64,000 bases of DNA from Amblyomma americanum (Eukaryota; Arthropoda; Arachnida; Ixodida; Ixodidae): positions 140,642,121 through 140,706,120 of the forward strand of contig NC_135504.1 of assembly GCF_052857255.1 (NCBI RefSeq), read 5' to 3'. The notes beneath the pieces were generated by a model. That model was not told where the DNA came from, did no database searches, and saw nothing but the letters and a program-made list of their open reading frames with translations. Position 1 is the first letter of the stretch. Every line of letters starts with the position of its first letter. The position numbers and the translations under genes are program-made. Of the stretch, positions 22,087 through 32,582 are shown one piece after another.

Positions 22087-25000
22087 GCGTTGAAGAAACG
22101 GCGCGTTGAAGATACTCCGCGTTGGAGAAACTCCGCGCTTGAAACACACCGCGCTGGAGAAACTCCGCGTTGGAGAAAGTCCGCGTTGGAGAAGGTCCGC
22201 GTTGGAGAAAGTCCGCATTGGAGAAAGTCCGCGTTGGAGAAACTCCGCGTTGAAGAAAGTCCGCGTTGGAGAAAGTCCGCGCTGGAGAAACTCCGCGTTG
22301 TATAAACTCCGCGCTGGAGAAACTCCGCGCTGGGGAAACTCCGCGACGGACAAACTCCGCGATGGAGAAACTCCGCGTTGGAGAAAAGTCCGCTCTGGAG
22401 AAACTCTACGCTGGAGAAACTCCGCACTGGAGAAACTCCGCGCTGGAGAAACTCCGTGCTGCATAAAATCTGCGCTGGAGAAACTCCGGGCTGGAGAAAG
22501 CCCGCGTTGGAGAAGGTCCGCGTTGGAGAAAGTCCGCGTTGGAGAAAGTCCGCGTTGAAGAAAGTCCGCGTTAGAGAAAGTCCGCGCTGGAGAAACTCTG
22601 CGTTGGATAAACTCCGCGCTGGAGAAACTCCGCGATGGAGAAACTCCGCGACGGACAAACTCCGCGATGGAGAAACTCCGCTTTGGTCAAAAGTCCGCGT
22701 TGGAGAAAAGTCCGCGTTGGAGAAAAGTCAGCGCTGGAGAAACTCCACGCTGGAAAAACTCCGCGCTGGAGAAACTCCGCGCTGGAGAAGCTCTGCGCTG
22801 GAGAAACTCCGCGCTGGAAAATCTCCGCGATGGAGAAACTCCGCGTTGGTGAAAGTCCGCGTTGGAGAAGGTCCGCGTTGGAGAAAGTCCGCGTTGGAGA
22901 AACTCCGCGTTGAAGAAAGTCCGCGTTGGAGAAAGTCCGCGCTGGAGAAACTCCGCGTTGTATAAACTCCGCGCTGTAGAAACTCCGCGATGGAGAAACT
23001 CCGCGACGGACAAACTCCGCGATGGAGAAATTCCGCGTTGGAGAAATGTCCGCTCTGGAGAAACTCTACGCTGGAGAAACTCCGCACTGGAGCAACTCCG
23101 CTTTGGAGAAACTCCGCGCTGGAGAAACTCCGGGCTGGAGAAACTCCGCGCTGGAGAAACTCCGTGTTGGACAAACTCCGCGCTGGAGAAACTCCGTGTT
23201 GGAGAAACTCCGTGCTGGAGAAACTTCGCGTTGGAGAAACTGCGCGTTGGAGAAACTGCGCGTTGGAGAAACTCCGCGTTGGAGAAAGTCCGTGTTGGAG
23301 AAACTCGGTGTTGGAGAAACTCCTCGCTGGAGATATTTCGCGTTGGAGAAACTCCGCGTTGAAGAAACTCCGCGTTGGTGAAAGTACGCGTTGGAGAAAC
23401 TCCGCGCTGGAGAAACTCCGTGCTGCATAAAATCTGCGCTGTAGAAACTCCGGGCTGGAGAAACTCCGCGCTGGAGAAACTCCGTGCTGGACAAACTCCG
23501 CGCTGGAGAAACTCCGTGTTGGAGAAACTCCGTGCTGGAGAAACTTCGCGCTGGAGAAACTCCGCGACGGAGAAACTCAGCGCTGGAGTAACTCCACGCT
23601 GGAGAAACTCCGTGTTGGAGAAACTCGGTGTTGGAGAAACTCGGCGCTGGAGATATTTCGCGTTGGAGAAACTCCGCGTTGAAGAAAATCCGTGTTTGTG
23701 AAAGTCTGCGTTGGAGAAAAGTCCGCGTTGGAGAAAAGTCCGCGTTGGAGAAAAGTCCGCTTTGGAGAAAAGTCAGCGCTTGAGAATCCACGCTGGAAAA
23801 ACTCCGCGCTGGAGAAGCTCCGCGCTGGAGAAACTCCGCGCTGGAGAAACTCCGAGTTGGAGAAACTCTGCACTGGAGAAGCTCTGCGTTTGAGAAACTC
23901 CGCACTGGAAAAACTTCGTGTTTGAGAAACTCCGCGATGGAGAAACTCCGCGCTGAAGAAACTCTGCGACGGAGAAACTCAGCGCTGGAGTAACTCCACG
24001 CTGGAGAAACTCCGTGTTGGAGAAACTCGGTGTTGGAGAAACTCCGCGCTTGAAAAACTCCGCGCTGGAGAAACTCCGCGCTGGAAAAACTCCGCGATGG
24101 AGAAACTCCGCGTTGGTGAAAGTCCGCATTGGTGAAAAGTCCGCGTTGGAGAAAAGTCCGTTTTGGAGAAAAGTCAGCGCTGGAGAAACTCCACGCTGGA
24201 AAACCTCCGCGCTGGAAAACTCCGCGCTGGAGAAACTCTGCGTTGGAGAAAGACCCCGTCGGAGAAGGTCCGCGTTGCAGAAAGTCCGCGTTGGAGAAAC
24301 TCCGTGTTGTAGAAACTCCGCCTTGGAGAAACTTCGCGTTGAAGAAACGGCGCGTTGAAGATACTCCGCGTTGGAGAAACTCCGCGCTTGAAACACACCG
24401 CGCTGGAGAAACTCCGCGTTGGAGAAAGTCCGCGTTGGAGAAGGTCCGCGTTGGAGAAAGTCCGCGTTGGAGAAAGTCCGCGTTGGAGAAACTCCGCGTT
24501 GAAGAAAGTCCGCGTTGGAGAAAGTCCGCGCTGGAGAAACTCCGGGTTGTATAAACTCCGCTCTGGAGAAACTCCGCGATGGAGAAACTCCGCGACGGAC
24601 AAACTCCGCGATGGAGAAACTCCGTGTTGGAGAAAAGTCCGCTCTGGAGAAACTCTACGCTGGAGAAACTCCGCACTGGAGAAACTCCGCGCTGGAGAAA
24701 CTCCGTGCTGCATAAAATCTGCGCTGGAGAAACTCCGGGCTGGAGAAACTCCGCGCTGTAGAAACTCCGTGCTGGACAAACTCCGCGCCGAGAAACTCCG
24801 TGTTGGAGGAACTCCGCGCTGGAAAAACTCCGTGCTGCATAAAATCTGCGCTGGAGAAACTCCGGGCTGGAGAAACTCCGCGCTGGAGAAACTCCGTGCT
24901 GGACAAACTCCGCGCTGGAGAAACTCCGTGTTGGAGAAATTCCGCGCTGGAGAAACTTCGCGTAGGAGAAACTGCGCGTTGGAGAAACTGCGCGTTGGAG

Positions 25001-28000
25001 AAACTCCGCGTTGGAGAAAGTCCGCGTTTGAGAAAGTCCGCGTTGGAGAAACTCCGCGCTGGAGAAACTCCGCGTTTGAGAAACTGCCAACTGGAGAAAC
25101 TCCGCGATGGAGACACTCCGCGCTGGAGAAACTCCGCGCTGGAGAAACTCCGTGTTGGAGAAGCTCCGTGTTGGGGAAACTTCGCGTTGGAGAAACGGCG
25201 CGTTGGAGAAGGTGCGCTTTGGAGAAAGCCCGCGTTGAAGAAACGGCGCGTTGAAGATACTCCGCGTTGGAGAAACTCCGCGCTTGAAACACACCGCGCT
25301 GGAGAAACTCGGCGTTGGAGAAAGTCCGCGTTGGAGAAGGTCCGCGTTGGAGAAAGTCCGCATTGGAGAAAGTCCGCGTTGGAGAAACTCCGCGTTGAAG
25401 AAAGTCCGCGTTGGAGAAAGTCCGCGCTGGAGAAACTCCGCGTTGTATAAACTCCGCGCTGGAGAAACTCCGCGATGGAGAAAATCCGCGACGGACAAAC
25501 TCCGCGATGGAGAAACTCCGCGTTGGAGAAAAGTCCGCTCTGGAGAAACTCTACGCTGGAGAAACTCCGCACTGGAGAAACTCCGCGCTGGAGAAACTCC
25601 GTGCTGCATAAAATCTGCGCTGGAGAAACTCCGGGCTGGAGAAAGCCCGCGTTGGAGAAGGTCCGCGTTGGAGAAAGTCCGCGTTGGAGAAAGTCCGCGT
25701 TGAAGAAAGTCCGCGTTAGAGAAAGTCCGCGCTGGAGAAACTCTGCGTTGGATAAACTCCGCGCTGGAGAAACTCCGCGATGGAGAAACTCCGCGACGGA
25801 CAAACTCCCCTATGGAGAAACTCCGCTTTGGTCAAAAGTCCGCGTTGGAGAAAAGTCCGCGTTGGAGAAAAGTCCGCGTTGGAGAAAAGTCAGGGCTGGA
25901 GAAACTCCACGCTGGAAAAACTCCGCGCTGGAGAAACTCCGCGCTGGAGAAGCTCTGCGCTGGAGAAACTCCGCGCTGGAAAATCTCCGCGATGGAGAAA
26001 CTCCGCGTTGGTGAAAGTCCGCGTTGGAGAAATGTCCGCGTTGGAGAAAAGTCCGCTTTGGAGAAAAGTCAGCGCTGGAGAAACTCCACGCTGGAAAAAC
26101 TCCGCGCTGGAGAAGCTCCGCGCTGGAGCAACTCCGCGCTGGAGAAGCTCTGCGCTGGAGAAACTCCGAGTTGGAGAAACTGCACTGGAGAAGCTCAGCG
26201 TTTGAGAAACTCCGCACTGGAGAAAGTCCGTGTTAGAGAAACTCCGCGATGGAGCAACTCCGCGCTGGAGAAACTCCGAGTTGGAGAAACTCCGCATTGG
26301 AGAAGCTGCGCGTTTGAGAAACTCCGCACTGGAGAAACTCCGCGTTTGAGAAACTCCGCGCTGGAGAAATTCCGGGCTGGAGAAACTCCGTGCTGGAGAA
26401 ACTCCGCGCTGGACAAACTCCGCGCTGGAGAAACTCCGTGTTGGAGAAACTCCGTGTTGGAGAAACTCCACGCTGGAGAAACTTCGCGTTGGAGAAACTG
26501 AGCTTTGGAGAAACTCCGCGTTGGAAAAAGTCCGCGATGGAGAAACTCCGCGCTGGAGAAACTCCGCGCTGGAGAAACTCCGCCTTGGAGAAACTTCGCT
26601 TTGAAGAAACGGCGCGTTGGAGAAACTCCGCGTTAGAGAAACTCCGCGCTTGAAACATACCGCGCTGGAGAAATTCTGCGTTGGAGAAAGTCCGCGTTGG
26701 AGAAACTCCGTGTTGTAGAAACTCCGCCTTGGAGAAACTTCGCGTTGAAGAAACGGCGCGTTGGAGATACTCCGCGTTGGAGAAACTCCGCGCTTGAAAC
26801 ACACCACGCTGGAGAAACTCCGCGTTGGAGAAAGTCCGCGTTGGAGAAGGTCCGCGTTGGAGAAAGTCCGCGTTGGAGAAACTCCGCGTTGCAGAAAGTC
26901 CGCGTTGGAGAAAGTCCGCGCTGGAGAAACTCCGCGATGTATAAACTCCGCGCTGTAGAAACTCCGCGATGGAGAAACTCTACGCTGGAGAAACTCCGCA
27001 CTGGAGCAATTCCGCGTTGGAGAAACTCCGCGCTGGAGAAACTCCGCGCTGGAGAAACTCCGCGCTGGAAAAACTCCGCGATGGAGAAACTCCGCGTTGG
27101 TGAAAGTCCGCGTTGGTGAAAAGTCCGCGTTGGAGAAAAGTCCGTTTTGGAGAAAAGTCAGCGCTGGAGAAACTCCACGCTGGAAAACCTCCGCGCTGGA
27201 AAACTCCGCGCTGGAGAAACTCTGCGTTGGAGAAAGTCCCCGTCGGAGAAGGTCCGCGTTGGAGAAAGTCCGCGTTGGAGAAAGTCCGCGTTGGAGAAAC
27301 TCCGCGTTGATGAAAGTCCGCGTTGGAGAAAGTCCGCGCTGGAGAAAGTCCGCGTTGGAGAAACTCCGCGTTGATGAAAGTCCGCGTTGGAGAAAGTCCG
27401 CGCTGGAGAAACTCCGGGTTGTATAAACTCCGCGCTGGAGAAACTCCGCGATGGAGAAACTCCGCGACGGACAAACTCCGCGATGGAGAAACTCCGTGTT
27501 GGAGAAAAGTCCGCTCTGGAGAAACTCTTCGCTGGAGAAACTCCGCACTGGAGAAACTCCGCGCTGGAGAAACTCCGTGCTGCATAAAATCTGCGCTGGA
27601 GAAACTCCGGGCTGGAGAAACTCCGCGCTGTAGAAACTCCGTGCTGGACAAACTCCGCGCGGAGAAACTCCGTGTTGGAGGAACTCCGCGCTGGAGAAAC
27701 TCCGTGCTGCATAAAATCTGCGCTGGAGAAACTCCGGGCTGGAGAAACTCCGCGCTGGAGAAACTCCGTGCTGGACAAACTCCGCGCTGGAGAAACTCCG
27801 TGTTGGAGAAACTCCGCGCTGGAGAAACTTCGCGTAGGAGAAACTGCGCGTTGGAGAAACTGCGCGTTGGAGAAACTCCGCGTTGGAGAAAGTCCGCGTT
27901 GGAGAAAGTCCGCGTTGGAGAAACTCCGCGCTGGAGAAACTCCGCGTTTGAGAAACTGCGAACTGGAGAAACTCCGCGATGGAGACACTCCGCGCTGGAG

Positions 28001-28442
28001 AAACTCCGCGCTGGAGAAACTCCGTGTTGGAGAAGCTCCGTGTTGGGGAAACTTCGCGTTGGAGAAACGGCGCGTTGGAGAAGGTGCGCTTTGGAGAAAG
28101 CCCGCGTTGAAGAAACGGCGCGTTGAAGATACTCCGCGTTGGAGAAACTCCGCGCTTGAAACACACCGCGCTGGAGAAACTCCGCGTTGGAGAAAGTCCG
28201 CGTTGGAGAAGGTCCGCGTTGGAGAAAGTCCGCATTGGAGAAAGTCCGCGTTGGAGAAACTCCGCGTTGAAGAAAGTCCGCGTTGGAGAAAGTCCGCGCT
28301 GGAGAAACTCCGCGTTGTATAAACTCCGCGCTGGAGAAACTCCGCGATGGAGAAACTCCGCGACGGACAAACTCCGCGATGGAGAAACTCCGCGTTGGAG
28401 AAAAGTCCGCTCTGGAGAAACCCTACGCTGGAGAAACTCCGC

Positions 28443-30512
28443 ACTGGAGAAACTCTGCGCTGGAGAAACTCCGTGCTGCATAAAATCTGCGCTGGAGAAA
28501 CTTCGGGCTGGAGAAAGCCCGCGTTGGAGAAGGTCCGCGTTGGAGAAAGTCCGCGTTGGAGAAAGTCCGCGTTGAAGAAAGTCCGCGTTAGAGAAAGTCC
28601 GCGCTGGAGAAACTCTGCGTTGGATAAACTCCGCGCTGGAGAAACTCCGCGCTGGAGAAACTCCGCGATGGAGAAACTCCGCGACGGACAAACTCCGCGA
28701 TGGAGAAACTCCTCTTTGGTCAAAAGTCCGCGTTGGAGAAAAGTCCGCGTTGGAGAAAAGTCCGCGTTGGAGAAAAGTCAGCGCTGGAGAAACTCCACGC
28801 TGGAAAAACTCCGCGCTGGAGAAACTCCGCGCTGGAGAAGCTCTGCGCTGGAGAAACTCCGCGCTGGAAAATCTCCGCGATGGAGAAACTCCGCGTTGGT
28901 GAAAGTCGGCGTTGGAGAAATGTCCGCGTTGGAGAAAAGTCCGCTTTGGAGAAATGTCAGCGCTGGAGAAACTCCACGCTGGAAAAACTCCGCGCTGGAG
29001 AAGCTCCGCGCTGGAGAAACTCCGCGCTGGAGAAGCTCTGCGCTGGAGAAACTCCGAGTTGGAGAAACTGCACTGGAGAAGCTCAGCGTTTGACAAACTC
29101 CGCACTGGAGAAAGTCCGTGTTACAGAAACTCCGCGATGGAGCAACTCCGCGCTGGAGAAACTCCGACTTGGAGAAACTCCGCACTGGAGAAGCTGCGCG
29201 TTTGAGAAACTCCGCACTGGAGAAACTCCGCGTTTGAGAAACTCCGCGCTGGAGAAATTCCGGGCTGGAGAAACTCCGTGCTGGAGAAACTCCGCGCTGG
29301 ACAAACTCCGCGCTGGAGAAGCTCCGTGTTGGAGAAACTCCGTGTTGGAGAAACTCCACGCTGGAGAAACTTCGCGTTGGAGAAACTGAGCTTTGGAGAA
29401 ACTCCGCGTTGGAAAAAGTCCGCGATGGAGAAACTCCGCGCTGGAGAAACTCCGCGTTTGAGAAACTCCGAACTGGAGAAACTCCGCGATGGAGACACTC
29501 CGCGCTGGAGAAACTCCGCCTTGGAGAAACTTCGCTTTGAAGAAACGGCGCGTTGGAGAAACTCCGCGTTAGAGAAACTCCGCGCTTGAAACACACCACG
29601 CTGGAGAAACTCCGCGTTGGAGAAAGTCCGCGTTGGAGAAGGTCCGCGTTGGACAAAGTCCGCGTTGGAAAAACTCCGCGTTGAAGAAAGTCCGCGTTGG
29701 AGAAAGTCCGCGCTGGAGAAACTCCGCGTTGTATAAACTCCGCGCTGTAGAAACTCCGCGATGGAGAAACTCTACGCTGGAGAAACTCCGCACTGGAGCA
29801 ACTCCGCGTTGGAGAAACTCCGCGCTGGAGAAACTCCGTGCTGCATAAAATCTGCGCTGGAGAAACTCCGGGCTGTAGAAACTCCGCGCTGGAGAAACTC
29901 CGTGCTGGACAAACTCCGCGCTGGAGAAACTCCGTGTTGGAGAAACTCCGTGCTGGAGAAACTTCGCGCTGGAGAAACTCCGCGACGGAGAAACTCAGCG
30001 CTGGAGTAACTCCACGCTGGAGAAACTCCGTGTTGGAGAAACACGGTGTTGGAGAAACACCGCGCTGGAGATATTTCGCGTTGGAGAAACTCCGCGTTGA
30101 AGAAACTCCGCGTTGGTGAAAGTCTGCGTTGGAGAAAAGTCCGCGTTGGAGAAAAGTCCGCTTTGGAGAAAAGTCAGCGCTGGAGAATCCACGCTGGAAA
30201 AACTCCGCGCTGGAGAAGCTCCGCGCTGGAGAAACTCCGCGCTGGAGAAACTCCGAGTTGGAGAAACTCTGCACTGGAGAAGCTCTGCGTTTGAGAAACT
30301 CCGCACTGGAGAAACTCCGTGTTTGAGAAACTCCGTGATGGAAAAACTCCGCGCTGGAGAAACTCCGAGTTGGAGAAACTCCGCACAGGAGAAGCTCCGC
30401 GTTTGAGAAGCTCCGCACTGGAGAAACTCCGTGTTTGAGAAACTCCGCGCTGGAGAAACTCCGGGCTGGAGAAACTCCGCAATGGAGACAATCCGCGCTG
30501 GAGAAACTCCGC
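28443..30512. repeat. 2,070-bp tandem repeat, copy 1
   Basis: Landmarks here recur at exactly +2,070 bp: CTCTTTGGTCAAAAG near 28,711/30,781, AAACTGCACTGG near 29,066/31,136, GTTACAGAAAC near 29,121/31,191, and AGAATCCACGC near 30,183/32,253. The boundary is visible because GCAATGGAGACAATCC near 30,480 runs into CTCTGCGCTGGAG instead of the GCTGAAGAAACTCCGTGTAGG seen in unit A at about 16,013. Only one equivalent exists in unit A, so the duplication happened in unit B after the A/B event. Confidence 0.85.
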
Positions 30513-32582
30513 GCTGGAGAAACTCTGCGCTGGAGAAACTCCGTGCTGCATAAAATCTGCGCTGGAGAAACTTCGGGCTGGAGAAAGCCCGCGTTGGAGA
30601 AGGTCCGCGTTGGAGAAAGTCCGCGTTGGAGAAAGTCCGCGTTGAAGAAAGTCCGCGTTAGAGAAAGTCCGCGCTGGAGAAACTCTGCGTTGGATAAACT
30701 CCGCGCTGGAGAAACTCCGCGCTGGAGAAACTCCGCGATGGAGAAACTCCGCGACGGACAAACTCCGCGATGGAGAAACTCCTCTTTGGTCAAAAGTCCG
30801 CGTTGGAGAAAAGTCCGCGTTGGAGAAAAGTCCGCGTTGGAGAAAAGTCAGCGCTGGAGAAACTCCACGCTGGAAAAACTCCGCGCTGGAGAAACTCCGC
30901 GCTGGAGAAGCTCTGCGCTGGAGAAACTCCGCGCTGGAAAATCTCCGCGATGGAGAAACTCCGCGTTGGTGAAAGTCGGCGTTGGAGAAATGTCCGCGTT
31001 GGAGAAAAGTCCGCTTTGGAGAAATGTCAGCGCTGGAGAAACTCCACGCTGGAAAAACTCCGCGCTGGAGAAGCTCCGCGCTGGAGAAACTCCGCGCTGG
31101 AGAAGCTCTGCGCTGGAGAAACTCCGAGTTGGAGAAACTGCACTGGAGAAGCTCAGCGTTTGACAAACTCCGCACTGGAGAAAGTCCGTGTTACAGAAAC
31201 TCCGCGATGGAGCAACTCCGCGCTGGAGAAACTCCGACTTGGAGAAACTCCGCACTGGAGAAGCTGCGCGTTTGAGAAACTCCGCACTGGAGAAACTCCG
31301 CGTTTGAGAAACTCCGCGCTGGAGAAATTCCGGGCTGGAGAAACTCCGTGCTGGAGAAACTCCGCGCTGGACAAACTCCGCGCTGGAGAAGCTCCGTGTT
31401 GGAGAAACTCCGTGTTGGAGAAACTCCACGCTGGAGAAACTTCGCGTTGGAGAAACTGAGCTTTGGAGAAACTCCGCGTTGGAAAAAGTCCGCGATGGAG
31501 AAACTCCGCGCTGGAGAAACTCCGCGTTTGAGAAACTCCGAACTGGAGAAACTCCGCGATGGAGACACTCCGCGCTGGAGAAACTCCGCCTTGGAGAAAC
31601 TTCGCTTTGAAGAAACGGCGCGTTGGAGAAACTCCGCGTTAGAGAAACTCCGCGCTTGAAACACACCACGCTGGAGAAACTCCGCGTTGGAGAAAGTCCG
31701 CGTTGGAGAAGGTCCGCGTTGGACAAAGTCCGCGTTGGAAAAACTCCGCGTTGAAGAAAGTCCGCGTTGGAGAAAGTCCGCGCTGGAGAAACTCCGCGTT
31801 GTATAAACTCCGCGCTGTAGAAACTCCGCGATGGAGAAACTCTACGCTGGAGAAACTCCGCACTGGAGCAACTCCGCGTTGGAGAAACTCCGCGCTGGAG
31901 AAACTCCGTGCTGCATAAAATCTGCGCTGGAGAAACTCCGGGCTGTAGAAACTCCGCGCTGGAGAAACTCCGTGCTGGACAAACTCCGCGCTGGAGAAAC
32001 TCCGTGTTGGAGAAACTCCGTGCTGGAGAAACTTCGCGCTGGAGAAACTCCGCGACGGAGAAACTCAGCGCTGGAGTAACTCCACGCTGGAGAAACTCCG
32101 TGTTGGAGAAACACGGTGTTGGAGAAACACCGCGCTGGAGATATTTCGCGTTGGAGAAACTCCGCGTTGAAGAAACTCCGCGTTGGTGAAAGTCTGCGTT
32201 GGAGAAAAGTCCGCGTTGGAGAAAAGTCCGCTTTGGAGAAAAGTCAGCGCTGGAGAATCCACGCTGGAAAAACTCCGCGCTGGAGAAGCTCCGCGCTGGA
32301 GAAACTCCGCGCTGGAGAAACTCCGAGTTGGAGAAACTCTGCACTGGAGAAGCTCTGCGTTTGAGAAACTCCGCACTGGAGAAACTCCGTGTTTGAGAAA
32401 CTCCGTGATGGAAAAACTCCGCGCTGGAGAAACTCCGAGTTGGAGAAACTCCGCACAGGAGAAGCTCCGCGTTTGAGAAGCTCCGCACTGGAGAAACTCC
32501 GTGTTTGAGAAACTCCGCGCTGGTGAAACTCCGGGCTGGAGAAACTCCGCAATGGAGACAATCCGCGCTGGAGAAACTCCGC
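30513..32582. repeat. 2,070-bp tandem repeat, copy 2
   Basis: This is the second copy of the 2,070-bp unit. It returns at 32,583 to the sequence expected from unit A, leading to the island at 32776. Differences from copy 1 are very few (for example GGTGAAAC at about 32,522 where copy 1 has GGAGAAAC), so this is among the youngest duplications in the window. Confidence 0.85.

Larger units (their letters stand above)
16221..22658 (-). other. Longest open frame (~2,145 codons), probably not a gene
   Basis: The reverse strand stays open for ~6.4 kb, reading degenerate 16-residue repeats such as FLQRGVSPARSFSSAE. The stop TAA lies inside island copy 1 and gives a non-repeat tail ending EGYMLGLVGS. 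The peptide is rich in Ser, Arg, Phe and Pro and shows no catalytic motif, signal peptide or membrane segment that I recognise. The frame crosses the A/B duplication junction at 18,316, which an evolved gene would not be expected to do unharmed. The consensus monomer has no stop in any frame, so long open frames are expected by default. No ATG context, splice or promoter evidence supports it. A translated low-complexity product cannot be excluded from sequence alone. Confidence 0.7.

Noticed and set aside
16221..22658. Pentapeptide-repeat protein (motifs like NADFLQRG)
   Set aside because: The pentapeptide-repeat family needs a five-residue period, A(D/N)LXX. Here the period is 16 residues, set by the DNA, and the resemblance is limited to short stretches.
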